DNA from: Cohaesibacter marisflavi
Lineage (GTDB): Bacteria; Pseudomonadota; Alphaproteobacteria; Rhizobiales; Cohaesibacteraceae
Reading direction: 5' to 3'
Length of the DNA stretch: 64,000 nucleotides
Assembly: GCF_900115225.1 (NCBI RefSeq)
Contig: NZ_FOVR01000002.1
Location: 248,001 to 312,000 of the forward strand
The position numbers were made by a program, and so were the translations under genes. The first letter of the stretch is position 1; every line of letters starts with the position of its first letter. Shown one piece after another: positions 1 to 8,503 of this stretch. Under the pieces are notes generated by a model. That model did no database searches and was not told the origin of the DNA. It saw only the letters and a list, made by a program, of their open reading frames with translations.

Positions 1-1
1 C

Positions 2-1162
2 AAATATCTCCTGACCGATCTGCTTGAGGCCACCTCGGGAGCGGCTTCGGCCACAAAGACCGCTGAATATCTGAGTGAGCTGCAGTCCTCACTTGGAACG
101 TTGGAAGATCAAACTGGCGCGGGCACATCGCTTGGCTCGACGATTGCAGATTTCGAAGAAGCCTTGACCCAACTGGCCACAACACCCGAAAGCACGGCGC
201 TGGCCAATAATGCGGTGACCGCTCTGGAAGACCTCACCAGCCAGATCAGGGATACGGCGTCCGATCTTCAGGGCATGGTGGACAAGGCAGATCAGGAGAT
301 TGCCGCAAGTGTGGATGATGTCAATGAAGTGCTTGAGACGATCGATGAACTCAATGATTTGATCCGCACTGAAAAGGCAGCAGGCAACAGCACAGCCAAT
401 CTGGAAGATCAGCTCAACTCGGCCCTGACGGATTTGTCGGGCACGTTGGACATCAAGACCTTTCCATCGGCAGATGGCACCACGAAGGTCTATACCACCA
501 CCGGACAAATACTCGTAGGGTCGACGGCGCATCTTCTCTCAACCGGCCTCGATGCCGAGGGGCAGACGACGATATCCGTCAATGGATCGGACATAACCAG
601 CCGTCTTAATGGTGGCAACAGTAAGATTGGTGCCCTGCTGGAACTCAGGGACGAGACCCTGCCGGAGTATCAGGCTGCTCTTGATGAGATGGCGACGACC
701 ATGATCACGACCCTGAATGGGGTGGCGGGGCTGAGTGGTGATATTCTGACAGGCACCAGCGCCAGCGACATAGCGGTTGAAACCACGGTGAAGGATGATC
801 CGACCACTCTGTTGGGAACCGGCAACGGCGCCACGACGGCGAACAATCTGCTTGATGCTCTTCAGGGAGATACGAGCTTTTCTGCTGCTGGCAAGCTCTC
901 TGCGGGAGACCGGACATTCTCCGAATATGCGACGGAAATTCTATCCGCTGCGGTGTCTGATGCCCAGAGCGCCTCTACCTCCCTCAATGCAGCCGAGGCA
1001 GACATGACTGCCGCGACGGATGCAATTTCATCAGCGTATGGCGTGAATGTCGACGAAGAGACGGCGCGCTTGTCAGAGCTTGAGCAGCTTTACTCAATCG
1101 CTTCTACCATTTTGAGTACCTTGCAGGAGATGTTTGATGACCTGCAAGCGGCAGTTTCATAG
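2..1162 (+). CDS. flgK: Flagellar hook-associated protein 1 FlgK (5' end outside window)
   Basis: This reading frame is already open at the first full codon of the window, so only the C-terminal 386 residues are present. It encodes the hook-filament junction protein that is exported through the flagellar type III apparatus and sits between hook and filament. What is seen: an acidic, Ala/Ser/Thr-rich protein with long amphipathic helices (about residues 10-110), a variable middle domain, and a C-terminal D0-type helix rich in heptad-spaced Leu and Ile, ending near the stop as axial flagellar proteins do. The next gene begins 8 bp downstream and is flgL, the usual partner. There is no cysteine, as is common in axial proteins. 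Confidence comes from this composition plus the flgL neighbour. Confidence 0.9.
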   Translation, partial: KYLLTDLLEATSGAASATKTAEYLSELQSSLGTLEDQTGAGTSLGSTIADFEEALTQLATTPESTALANNAVTALEDLTSQIRDTASDLQGMVDKADQEIAASVDDVNEVLETIDELNDLIRTEKAAGNSTANLEDQLNSALTDLSGTLDIKTFPSADGTTKVYTTTGQILVGSTAHLLSTGLDAEGQTTISVNGSDITSRLNGGNSKIGALLELRDETLPEYQAALDEMATTMITTLNGVAGLSGDILTGTSASDIAVETTVKDDPTTLLGTGNGATTANNLLDALQGDTSFSAAGKLSAGDRTFSEYATEILSAAVSDAQSASTSLNAAEADMTAATDAISSAYGVNVDEETARLSELEQLYSIASTILSTLQEMFDDLQAAVS

Positions 1163-1170
1163 GTGACGAT

Positions 1171-2067
1171 ATGGCAATGCGCGTAGCTACATTCCAGACA
1201 ACCTCTGCCCTGATGCAAAAGACGATGACCACGCAGGCTAGATTAGCTGAAGTGCAAGCGCAGCAGGCCAATGGTCTGAAAAGCTCGGACTATGGCGGCT
1301 TGGGGTCAAGTGCGGGCAGGGTGGTTGATCTCAGCATTTCCGTCACCCGCGCCGAAGCGAATATTTCTGCGGCAAATACCGTCGTCTCGCGCAATGATAT
1401 GGCCTCGTCGGTTCTTCAGGACATCACGGACATTCTGACCAATGCGCGCAGTGCGGTCTCGGCCACCCGGTCCGATGATGAACTGCAAAGCCTGCAAAAT
1501 AATGCGGCCGAGTATCTCGAAGACCTCAAGACCATGCTCAATACGCAATATCAGGGGCGCTATCTTTTTTCCGGCAGCACCACCGATACTGCGCCCGTCG
1601 ATTTCACCGCCTATGCGGTTGCGGATCTGACGACCGTCAATACGGACTATTACCAGGGTGATGGCTATACCCAGACGATCCGGTTGAACAATGGCCAGCA
1701 GATGGATTACGGCATCACCGCAACTGTGAGCGGCTTTGAAGAGGCCCTGCGGGCGCTTTCCTATGTGGCCGACGGCAACCTGACCGATACCAGTGAGCTG
1801 CAGGATGTGGATGCGCTACTGGTCAGTGCACAGGATAGCGTGATTGCTGCCACTTCCAAGGCCGGGAATACGTCAAGCCGTTTGGGAAGCTACATCGAGA
1901 ATGAAGAGGATTTCATCGCCGAGGCAGAAAATCTGGCTGCCGGAGAGACCTCTATCGATGCTGCCGAGGCCACGGTACTGGCGACGTCATACGAAACCCA
2001 GCTGGAAGCCAGCTATTCCGCTCTGAGTAAAATTCTCAACCTGAATCTGTCTGACTATCTGCGTTGA
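1171..2067 (+). CDS. flgL: Flagellar hook-associated protein 3 FlgL
   Basis: The 298-residue protein is the second hook-filament junction protein, placed between FlgK and flagellin. The N-terminal 60 residues show the flagellin-like D0/D1 helix typical of FlgL (MRVATFQT start, then a Gln/Ala-rich helix and an SSDYGGLGSSAG turn). The C-terminal 40 residues are the matching helix (ETQLEASYSALSKILNLNLSDYLR). Length fits the family, which is about 300 residues. It follows flgK by 8 bp, so the two are co-transcribed and probably translationally linked. The Shine-Dalgarno match (GGTGACGAT) is weak, which fits coupling to flgK. No other flagellar gene follows, so this is the end of the flagellar block. 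Confidence 0.92.
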   Translation: MAMRVATFQTTSALMQKTMTTQARLAEVQAQQANGLKSSDYGGLGSSAGRVVDLSISVTRAEANISAANTVVSRNDMASSVLQDITDILTNARSAVSATRSDDELQSLQNNAAEYLEDLKTMLNTQYQGRYLFSGSTTDTAPVDFTAYAVADLTTVNTDYYQGDGYTQTIRLNNGQQMDYGITATVSGFEEALRALSYVADGNLTDTSELQDVDALLVSAQDSVIAATSKAGNTSSRLGSYIENEEDFIAEAENLAAGETSIDAAEATVLATSYETQLEASYSALSKILNLNLSDYLR

Positions 2068-2236
2068 GTCTGGCGCCTGAGTGCCCGGTGGCTGTTTTTC
2101 CTTCTTGGCTGTGGTAGCTTGCCATGGTCATCTCCCTGTCATGATTGAGCGCCTAAAAGGGCTGCAAGCCTGTTGGCGCATCCTTCTGCGAACAGGTGCG
2201 CGTAAAAAAGCCAATCAAAACAAAAGGAGTGCGCTT

Positions 2237-3076
2237 GTGAAACTCGACCCATCCAGACAACAGGCTTTGATCAATCTTGTCCGGCAAGCGGCAGAAAGCG
2301 AAATCATGCCGCGCTTTCGCCATCTCTCGCCCGAGTCCGTGCGGATCAAGACACGGCATGACGATCTGGTGACTGACGCCGATGTGGCCTCTGAAGCCAA
2401 GATCAGCAAGGGCGCACTTGAGATCCTCCCAGAGGCCCTGATCATTGGCGAAGAAGCGGTTGCCGCCGATCCTTCCATTCTGGACAAGATGAGCGATGCC
2501 GATTGGGCCGTCATCATCGATCCGGTGGATGGCACATGGAATTTCGCCAACGGCCTGACGCAGTTCGGCGTCATTCTCGCGGTAACCTACAAGGGCGAAA
2601 CCTGCTTCGGTCTTCTCTATGATCCGGTAATGGATGACTGGATCATGGCCAGCCGCGGCGAGGGGGCATGGTTCTGCCGCCCCGATGGGAAGCCCATCCG
2701 CCTGGAAACCTCCGCGCCAAAGTCTTACGGCGAGTTGGAAGGAATGCTGCCGCTGTTCATTTTCCCTCAGAACCAGCGGGAACGTTTGGCAGCCCAGATG
2801 GCTGCCCAGTTTGGTCGCCTTGATTGCCTCAAATGCTCTTGCCACGAATATCGCATGCTGGCGCAGGGGCGGGCGGATTTCATCCTGAGCCCCAAGAAGA
2901 ATCCATGGGACCATGCTGCTGGCGTCTTGATCACGCAGGAAGCGGGCGGCGATGCGGTTTGTCTGGATGGCCGCCCTTACAAGCCGACCGATCATACAGG
3001 GTCGTTCATTGTGGCGCATAACAAGCAAAGCCTCGAGGCCCTGCGCAAGGAGCTCGCCTGGCTGGATGCCGAGTAA
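2237..3076 (+). CDS. Inositol monophosphatase family protein
   Basis: A 279-residue Mg2+-dependent sugar- or nucleotide-phosphate phosphatase of the IMPase/FBPase/CysQ fold. The signature metal-binding motif DPVDGTWNF is near residue 95, the upstream acidic pair of GEEAV near residue 71, and the C-terminal motif WDHAAG near residue 220. All ligands expected for two or three Mg2+ ions are present. The frame is open further upstream (to 2081), but GTG at 2237 has a strong ribosome-binding site (AAAAGGAG, 2222-2229) and gives normal family length. Substrate cannot be told from sequence: inositol-1-phosphate, histidinol-phosphate and 3'-phosphoadenosine 5'-phosphate are all possible. It is a single gene facing the hydroxyproline island, with a shared terminator between. 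Confidence 0.85.
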   Translation: MKLDPSRQQALINLVRQAAESEIMPRFRHLSPESVRIKTRHDDLVTDADVASEAKISKGALEILPEALIIGEEAVAADPSILDKMSDADWAVIIDPVDGTWNFANGLTQFGVILAVTYKGETCFGLLYDPVMDDWIMASRGEGAWFCRPDGKPIRLETSAPKSYGELEGMLPLFIFPQNQRERLAAQMAAQFGRLDCLKCSCHEYRMLAQGRADFILSPKKNPWDHAAGVLITQEAGGDAVCLDGRPYKPTDHTGSFIVAHNKQSLEALRKELAWLDAE

Positions 3077-3102
3077 GCGGCAGTCTTGCCCATCCCATAA
3101 GA

Positions 3103-3137
3103 AAGCCCCGCAGCAGCGACGCTGGCGGGGCTTTTGC
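3103..3137. terminator. Bidirectional rho-independent terminator
   Basis: The arms AAGCCCCG and CGGGGCTT are extended by CAGC/GCTG with a one-base bulge and followed by CTTTTGCTTTT. It lies between the convergent phosphatase gene and the D-amino-acid dehydrogenase gene and can serve both. Confidence 0.8.
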
Positions 3138-3162
3138 TTTTGAGTGACGGGCAAAGCTCCGT

Positions 3163-4407
3163 CTAGAAGAAGCGGCGGGATGAGAAGCCGTCAACGCTGA
3201 GGCATGGCTCCTGACCGGTGACAAGGTCGGCCGTCATCTTGCCCGTGATCGGCCCAACGGCAAAGCCCATATGCCCATGGCCAAAGTTGAAATAGAGGCC
3301 CTCATGCTGGCGCGATTCTTCGATCAGCGGCAGGTTGTCCGGGAAGCAGGGGCGGAAGCCCATCCACGGTTCATCTTCAACCGGCTTGCCGATCGGATAG
3401 AGTTTCTTGGCCCATTTGGTGGCCTTTTTAATCTGAACCGGCGTCTTGCGTGTATCCCGTGCGGCAAATTCAATGCCGCTCGTCAGCCGGATGCCATCTT
3501 CCATCGGGGTTAGAAGAAAGCCGATATCTTCATCCACGACAGGACGGATCATGCTGGCGCCATTGTCACTGGCAAAATGCTGATGATATCCGCGTTTGAC
3601 TTCAAGCGGGAATTTATAGCCGAAGGGTTTGAGCAGATCCATGCTCCATGCGCCAAGGGCGATGACTACCTTGGGGGCGGTGACCGGACCATCTTGAGAA
3701 GACACTATCCAACCGCCATTTTCCTGCTTCAGGCTGCGCGCGTCGCCAAGCAGCAAGGCTCCGCCACGCCCCTTGAACAGTTCGGCATAGGCCTGCGTCA
3801 CGCCGCCGGGAGAGGAAACAGAAACGCAGCCTTTCCAGTGAATGGCTCTGTCCTGCTCGGTGAAATGGAAGGAGGGCTCAAGCGCCTCCAGCTCTTTCTT
3901 GCCTACAATGTCATATTCAACGCCAAACTCGTCGGCATAGCCGAGAGTGCGGGCAGTGGATTCAAAGCTTTTCGGGCTGTGATAGAGATTGATCCAGCCG
4001 GTTTCGCGGAACTTGTCCATGATGCCGGCGTCGCGCGCGAAATGGAAATGCTCTGTTGCCGAAACCTGACGCAAGGGCGTAACGCGCCGTGCATAGGAGG
4101 AAATGCCAAAGGGCGTGGAAAGCCTCCACATGGCAAACAACCAAGGCGCAAGGCGTGGCATCATCGTGGGGTGATAATGCATCGAAACCTGGGTGTTGCT
4201 GCCATATTTCATCAGCGGCACGATCTCACTGGGAATGACCAGCGGCACATGGCCGTCTTTCTCGATGATTCCGGCATTGCCGTAAGAGGCTTCAAGGCCC
4301 GGTTCCTGACGATCCAGAATGGCAACTTTCAGGCCGCGCTCCTGCAGATGCAGGGCAGTACTTACGCCAACAATGCCGGCACCCAGGACGATAACATCAT
4401 ATGACAC
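3163..4407 (-). CDS. FAD-dependent D-amino-acid dehydrogenase (probable cis-4-hydroxy-D-proline dehydrogenase)
   Basis: A 414-residue DAO/DadA-family flavoprotein. The N-terminal dinucleotide-binding motif GAGIVG (residues 8-13) is followed by an acidic residue ending strand 2 (ILDR) and the DadA-type EASYGNAG segment. The C-terminal GHGHMGFAVGPITGK motif contacts FAD. It should oxidise a D-amino acid to the imino acid and pass electrons to the respiratory chain. Inference from context: with hydroxyproline epimerase, a DHDPS-family deaminase and ketoglutarate-semialdehyde dehydrogenase nearby, its substrate is probably cis-4-hydroxy-D-proline, giving 1-pyrroline-4-hydroxy-2-carboxylate; D-proline is a likely side substrate. 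It lies 131 bp downstream of the dehydrogenase gene on the same strand, but a terminator-like hairpin separates them. Confidence 0.82.
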   Translation of the reverse strand: MSYDVIVLGAGIVGVSTALHLQERGLKVAILDRQEPGLEASYGNAGIIEKDGHVPLVIPSEIVPLMKYGSNTQVSMHYHPTMMPRLAPWLFAMWRLSTPFGISSYARRVTPLRQVSATEHFHFARDAGIMDKFRETGWINLYHSPKSFESTARTLGYADEFGVEYDIVGKKELEALEPSFHFTEQDRAIHWKGCVSVSSPGGVTQAYAELFKGRGGALLLGDARSLKQENGGWIVSSQDGPVTAPKVVIALGAWSMDLLKPFGYKFPLEVKRGYHQHFASDNGASMIRPVVDEDIGFLLTPMEDGIRLTSGIEFAARDTRKTPVQIKKATKWAKKLYPIGKPVEDEPWMGFRPCFPDNLPLIEESRQHEGLYFNFGHGHMGFAVGPITGKMTADLVTGQEPCLSVDGFSSRRFF

Positions 4408-4502
4408 AGCAATACTCCTAAAGCATTTCCCAAAAGAAAGCGGCCTCTTGTTGGGCCTCTCGTTCGGCTTCTTGGGAACAGACGAAAAATGATTGAAACA
4501 AA

Positions 4503-4535
4503 GAAGGGGCCGGGTCGTCCAAACCCAGCCCCCTT
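4503..4535 (-). terminator. Terminator-like hairpin after the semialdehyde dehydrogenase gene
   Basis: On the minus strand AAGGGGG-CTGGGT pairs with ACCCGG-CCCCTT around a seven-base loop, followed by CTTTG. It may reduce read-through from the aldehyde dehydrogenase gene into the D-amino-acid dehydrogenase gene. Confidence 0.6.
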
Positions 4536-4538
4536 GAC

Positions 4539-6056
4539 TTACATATCCTTGGCGTCCTGAGGCAGAACGTCAAGCGGAATGTCCTGATAGCAGACTGGCC
4601 GCAGGAAACGACGGATGGACATGGTGCCAACCGACGTCGCACCAAAGTTGGTGGAAGCCGGGAACGGTCCGCCATGCACCATGGAGTCGCAAACCTCAAC
4701 CCCTGTCGGGAAGGCGTTGGCCAGAATGCGGCCCGCCTTGCGCTCAAGGATCGGCAACAACTTGCTGGCAAGCGGTTTGTCTGCGTCGTCCATCAGCATC
4801 GTGGCGGTCAGCTGCCCTTCAAAGCTCTTGGCGATGGTGAGCATTTCCTCTTCGTCCTTTGCCGTGACGATGATGCCCATCGGGCCGAAAACCTCTTCCT
4901 TCAACGTCTGATTGGAGAGCCAGTCCGCGCCGGAAACCATGAACAGGTTCGGCGTTGCATTGCGCATGTCGCACATGGAAGTGAGCAACTCGCGGACGCT
5001 GGTTTCAGAAGCAACTGCGGCAACGCCCTTACGGTAGGTGTCGGCCATGCTTGATGTCAGCATGACTTGCTCTCCCACTTCCTTAAGGCCTGCAACTGTT
5101 GCCTGACCAAAGGCTTCGGCCTGTTCTTTCAGAATGATGGCAAGGCCCGGGTTGGTGCAGAACTGCCCGGCTCCGATGGAAAGGGAACCAGCCCAGCCTT
5201 TGCCCAGCTCTTCGCCTTTGGCCTTTACGGCTTCGGGCAGCACGAACATCGGATTGACCGAGCCAAGCTCGCCAAAGAATGGAATGGGTTCAGGCCGCGC
5301 AACACAAAGATCATAAAGCGCCTTGCCGCCCCAGAAGGAACCGGTAAAGCCGACGGCCTTGATCAGTGGATGCTGCACAAGAGTGGTGCCCACATCGCGA
5401 CCACCGCCCTGAACAAGGCTGAAGACGCCCGGATGGATGCCGCACTTTTTGACGGCAGCAACAATCGCATCCCCGACGATTTCACCCGTGCCCGGATGGG
5501 CGCTATGGCCTTTGACCACCACGGGGCAACCAGCCGCCAGAGCGGCAGCGGTGTCGCCACCGGCAACAGAAAAGGCCAATGGGAAGTTGGAGGCGCCAAA
5601 CACGGCCACCGGCCCGATCGGACGCTGCATGAGCCGCAAATCAGGGCGCGGTGCTGGCTGACGATCTGGCAGGGCTTCCGTGAGACGACGGTCGAGATAT
5701 TCACCATTGCGGATGTGATTGGCAAACATGCGCAGCTGGCCGGTCGTGCGGCCCCGCTCTCCCTCAAGACGTCCTGTCGGCAGGCCGGTTTCCAGATTGC
5801 CTGTCTCGGTAATCTCGGCAGCACGCGCCTCGATTTCATCGGCGATGCATTCAAGGAAAGCCGCGCGCTCTTCGCGGGAGGAATAGCCATAGGACCAGAA
5901 AGCCTCTTCCGCAGCCTCACATGCCTTTGCTACAAGGTCAGGTGTGCCTTTTGAAAAATCATGTGCTGGTCCGGAGACGGGCGCTGAGGAGAAAATCTCT
6001 TCGCTTTTGACCTTCTCACCCGCGATCAGATGGCTGCCGTGGGGGGTATAGCTCAT
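4539..6056 (-). CDS. Alpha-ketoglutarate-semialdehyde (2,5-dioxovalerate) dehydrogenase
   Basis: A 505-residue NAD(P)+-dependent aldehyde dehydrogenase. The catalytic glutamate lies in FFGELGSVNP and the nucleophilic cysteine in GAGQFCTNPG; the NAD(P)-binding motif GSFWGGKALYD (GxxxxG) precedes them. The GELGSVNPMFVLPEA segment is typical of ketoglutarate-semialdehyde dehydrogenases rather than general ALDHs. It would oxidise the semialdehyde to 2-oxoglutarate, the last step of hydroxyproline breakdown. The frame extends 25 codons upstream, but ATG at 6056 has a good ribosome-binding site (AAAGGAT) and the extra residues look non-coding. The promoter region, shared with the divergent reductase gene, carries the island's operator motif. 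Alternative: a dehydrogenase of sugar-acid pathways, which use the same semialdehyde. Confidence 0.87.
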   Translation of the reverse strand: MSYTPHGSHLIAGEKVKSEEIFSSAPVSGPAHDFSKGTPDLVAKACEAAEEAFWSYGYSSREERAAFLECIADEIEARAAEITETGNLETGLPTGRLEGERGRTTGQLRMFANHIRNGEYLDRRLTEALPDRQPAPRPDLRLMQRPIGPVAVFGASNFPLAFSVAGGDTAAALAAGCPVVVKGHSAHPGTGEIVGDAIVAAVKKCGIHPGVFSLVQGGGRDVGTTLVQHPLIKAVGFTGSFWGGKALYDLCVARPEPIPFFGELGSVNPMFVLPEAVKAKGEELGKGWAGSLSIGAGQFCTNPGLAIILKEQAEAFGQATVAGLKEVGEQVMLTSSMADTYRKGVAAVASETSVRELLTSMCDMRNATPNLFMVSGADWLSNQTLKEEVFGPMGIIVTAKDEEEMLTIAKSFEGQLTATMLMDDADKPLASKLLPILERKAGRILANAFPTGVEVCDSMVHGGPFPASTNFGATSVGTMSIRRFLRPVCYQDIPLDVLPQDAKDM

Positions 6057-6094
6057 GGATATATCCTTTTGCTGCAAGAAAGACTTGATGTTCT

Positions 6095-6121
6095 GACGAC
6101 ACAGATAATACAATTTGTATG
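6095..6121. promoter_or_regulatory. Candidate GntR operator, copy 1
   Basis: Reads GACGAC-N6-AATACAA (6095-6113), i.e. TTGTATT-N6-GTCGTC on the minus strand. The same arrangement, with GTCGAC, recurs at 8415-8435 and 12075-12095. Here it is also part of a near-palindrome ATACAA-T-TTGTAT (6108-6120). It sits between two divergent hydroxyproline-island genes, 39 bp upstream of the dehydrogenase start. Confidence 0.6.
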
Positions 6122-6229
6122 CATTTGGCAACCGGAGGATTTCCCGTTAGGGTCGGGAACCACAATTTGTCGCAAATTTAGCTACAGTTTAGAGAACGAA
6201 ATACGCTTTTTGAACGATAAGAGGACGAT

Positions 6230-7267
6230 ATGTCACAAAAAGAAACGGTCACCATCGAAGCGCTGGAAGCGCGTGTTTCCCAAATCTTTGAGAAGATTGG
6301 CGCGCTTCGGGATGTGGCGGATTGCCTTGCCCACGTCATCGTGGCTGGCGAACGCGACCATTGTGCGGCGCATGGGCTTTACCGTATCGAGGGATGTCTG
6401 CGCACCATCAAGGCTGGACAGGTAAAACCGGATGTCGAGCCTGCTCTGATGTCGAGCGACGGGGCGATCGTCAAGGTGGATGCAAAAATGGGCTTCTCCA
6501 ATCCGGCTTTCGCTTTTGGGTTGCCGCTGCTGGTGGAAAAGGCCAGAGAATTCGGCCTTGCCGCAATGGTGATACAGGACTGCACACACTTCTCCGCGCT
6601 CTGGCATGAAACCGAGGCCATCGCCGCCCATGGGCTTGCTGGCCTTGCCATGTGCCCAAGCTATGCCACTGTAGCGCCATTTGGCGGCAACGCACCCTTG
6701 CTTGGCACCAACCCGCTGGCCTTCGGCTGGCCGCGCCCTAACAAAGATCCTTATGTTTTTGACTTTGCCACCAGCATGGCGGCGCGTGGTGAAATAGAGC
6801 TTTACAATCGGGCTGGCAAACCGCTGCCGCAAGGGTGGGGCATCGACAAGGATGGCAAGGAAACTACCGATCCGGCTGCCGTTCTGGAAGGCTCCATGTT
6901 GCCATTTGGCACCCACAAGGGCTCGGCTATTTCTACCATGATAGAATTGCTCGCAGGTGCCATGATCGGCGATCTGACCAGCCCCGAAGCATTGGAAGCG
7001 CTGGGCACCACAACGCTGGCCCCTCATCATGGCGAACTGATTCTGGCGCTCGACCCGATCAAATTCTCTGCCGGGCGCACGGACAACCCGTTTGAGCGCG
7101 CCGAAATGATGCTTGATGCCATCGCCGGACAGGGCGCGCGCCTGCCGTCTCAGCGACGCTTTGCCGCCCGCAAGCAAACGCTGGCTGAAGGAATCTCGCT
7201 GGATGAAAATCAGCTGGCGCTGCTGGCGAAGTTTGAGGAAAAGGGGCTGGACGGGGTTAGCCTCTGA
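6230..7267 (+). CDS. Ldh2/DpkA-family oxidoreductase (probable 1-pyrroline-2-carboxylate reductase)
   Basis: A 345-residue protein of the malate/L-lactate dehydrogenase (Ldh2) superfamily, whose NAD(P)H site differs from a Rossmann fold. Family landmarks are visible: ERDHCAAHGLYRIEGC near residue 45 (the SxG/AHG substrate loop), the catalytic-His segment DCTHFSALWHETE near 122, the cofactor motif GGNAPLLGTNPLAFGWPRP near 152, and LPFGTHKGSAISTMIELLAGA near 225. In proline and hydroxyproline clusters such enzymes reduce 1-pyrroline-2-carboxylate to L-proline. Inference: it recovers L-proline when the epimerase and dehydrogenase act on proline instead of hydroxyproline. RBS AGAGGA before ATG. 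It is divergent from the semialdehyde dehydrogenase gene, with the operator motif between. Confidence 0.78.
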   Translation: MSQKETVTIEALEARVSQIFEKIGALRDVADCLAHVIVAGERDHCAAHGLYRIEGCLRTIKAGQVKPDVEPALMSSDGAIVKVDAKMGFSNPAFAFGLPLLVEKAREFGLAAMVIQDCTHFSALWHETEAIAAHGLAGLAMCPSYATVAPFGGNAPLLGTNPLAFGWPRPNKDPYVFDFATSMAARGEIELYNRAGKPLPQGWGIDKDGKETTDPAAVLEGSMLPFGTHKGSAISTMIELLAGAMIGDLTSPEALEALGTTTLAPHHGELILALDPIKFSAGRTDNPFERAEMMLDAIAGQGARLPSQRRFAARKQTLAEGISLDENQLALLAKFEEKGLDGVSL

Positions 7268-7297
7268 CCACTCTAGGCCCTGCCAAGGCGAAAAAAA

Positions 7298-7329
7298 CGG
7301 AACCCTTTTGCAATAGCAGAAGGGCTCCG
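7298..7329 (-). terminator. Terminator between convergent genes
   Basis: The imperfect stem CGGAACCCTTTTGC / GCAGAAGGGCTCCG has the loop AATA. On the minus strand it is followed by a run of seven T, so it mainly terminates the DHDPS-family gene. Confidence 0.65.
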
Positions 7330-7360
7330 CAGGGGGACTGGGTAATAGAGAAAGTGTGTC

Positions 7361-8323
7361 TTACCCAAGATATGGAGCGAGTGAAGGCTGCTTGCTCCAA
7401 TTTGCGTACCAGTCATCAAACAGCTTGAGCTGTGTGGCGATATAGCCCTTCTGGCTTTCGCTCAAGACATCCGTCTCATTGAAGTTGAGCGTATATTCGG
7501 CCTTGCCGCGCAGAACCATCATATATTTGAAGCTGAGAACCAGATCTGGCATCTCATCAAACTTGGACAGAACCGCCAGCGACGCTTCCAGCTCAAGGGC
7601 CAGTCGACGGGCTTCTGTGTTGCCTTTCACGGCATCTTTGCAAAGTGCGATCATCAACAGCACTTCTTTTGGCAGGATGTTACCGATACCGGTGATGGCC
7701 CCTTGTGCACCGCAATTGACATAGCCATGGAAAACGGCCGTATCCACACCAACCATCAAGAGCGCATCGTCACTATCGCTGCTGGTCATGTTTTCTGCTG
7801 CATAGGAGAGCGCGGCTACGCCACCAAATTCCTTGAAGCCGACCAGATTCGGATGGGTCTTGCGCAGCTCGAAGAAGAGATCCGCTTTGGTGGCAAAGCC
7901 ATAATAAGGGCTGTTATAGATCACGCCGGGCAGATCAGGTGCCGCAGAAAGAACGGCTTCGAAATGGGCCTTCTGGGCGGCAGCAACAGAGGTGCGGGAA
8001 AGCTGGCGCGGGATGATCATCAGGCCCTTGGCGCCGACTTTCTGCGCATGAGCAGCGTGGGCGGCAGCCATTTTGGTATTCATGGCGCCCAGACCGGCAA
8101 CGACGGGAAGGCCTGCTTCGACCAGAAGCTCAACGCCTTTCATGCGCTCCGCATCCGTCAGCAGAGGCCAGTCGCCCATGGAGCCGCAATAGACAACGGC
8201 GCCCATTCCGGCGTCGATCATTTCCTTGCCTTGTTTGACAAGAGCGTCATAGTCGGGGGTGCGGTCTTCTTTGCATGGCGTCATCAGAGCAGGCATGCAG
8301 CATGTGAAAATAGTGGAGTCCAT
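7361..8323 (-). CDS. DHDPS-family 1-pyrroline-4-hydroxy-2-carboxylate deaminase (probable)
   Basis: A 320-residue TIM-barrel Schiff-base enzyme of the dihydrodipicolinate synthase family. Lys164 (VGFKEFGG) is the Schiff-base lysine and Tyr136 (IYNSPYYG) the conserved tyrosine; the Ser/Thr loop is GSMGDWPLL near residue 48. The GSMGDWPLLT loop and IYNSPYYGF segment are as I remember for hydroxyproline-cluster members (LhpC/HypD type), which convert 1-pyrroline-4-hydroxy-2-carboxylate to alpha-ketoglutarate semialdehyde plus ammonia. The context supports this. The frame runs open far upstream, but ATG at 8323 begins the homologous sequence and has a GGGA RBS. It is divergent from the Xaa-Pro peptidase gene, with an exact operator copy between them. 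Confidence 0.83.
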   Translation of the reverse strand: MDSTIFTCCMPALMTPCKEDRTPDYDALVKQGKEMIDAGMGAVVYCGSMGDWPLLTDAERMKGVELLVEAGLPVVAGLGAMNTKMAAAHAAHAQKVGAKGLMIIPRQLSRTSVAAAQKAHFEAVLSAAPDLPGVIYNSPYYGFATKADLFFELRKTHPNLVGFKEFGGVAALSYAAENMTSSDSDDALLMVGVDTAVFHGYVNCGAQGAITGIGNILPKEVLLMIALCKDAVKGNTEARRLALELEASLAVLSKFDEMPDLVLSFKYMMVLRGKAEYTLNFNETDVLSESQKGYIATQLKLFDDWYANWSKQPSLAPYLG

Positions 8324-8414
8324 GTGATTGTCCCAAGAATTATCCGAAAACCCGACCGGTCCCGCCTTTTCGGGGTGGATAGAAAGATCTATGTTTATGC
8401 AGAGACAATACCAG

Positions 8415-8435
8415 TTGTATTTTAATTGTCGACAT
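8415..8435. promoter_or_regulatory. Candidate GntR operator, copy 2
   Basis: The 21-bp element reads TTGTATT-TTAATT-GTCGACAT. It is identical, in inverted orientation, to 12075-12095. It lies between the divergent DHDPS-family deaminase and Xaa-Pro peptidase genes. On the minus strand a TCGACA-N16-TATTGT promoter for the deaminase would overlap it. Confidence 0.72.
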
Positions 8436-8503
8436 GAAATGTTACAAAAGGCACGGCTTTTTTGCTTTCTGTTGATAGGACGTATGAAATGGAGCAGATC
8501 CTT

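Noticed and set aside
2153-3154. A 333-codon minus-strand frame opposite the inositol-monophosphatase-family gene
   Set aside because: It is a shadow of a gene with all catalytic motifs, and the translated product shows no recognisable domain.
3577-4404. A 275-codon plus-strand frame opposite the D-amino-acid dehydrogenase gene
   Set aside because: It is antisense to a gene with intact FAD motifs; no RBS and no family features.
5067-5954. A 295-codon plus-strand frame opposite the semialdehyde dehydrogenase gene
   Set aside because: It is a shadow frame; the opposite strand encodes a full aldehyde dehydrogenase.
8450-8465. A sigma-54-like element (GGCACG...TTGC) before the Xaa-Pro peptidase gene
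   Set aside because: The GG-to-GC distance is 14 instead of 12 bp, which RpoN does not tolerate.
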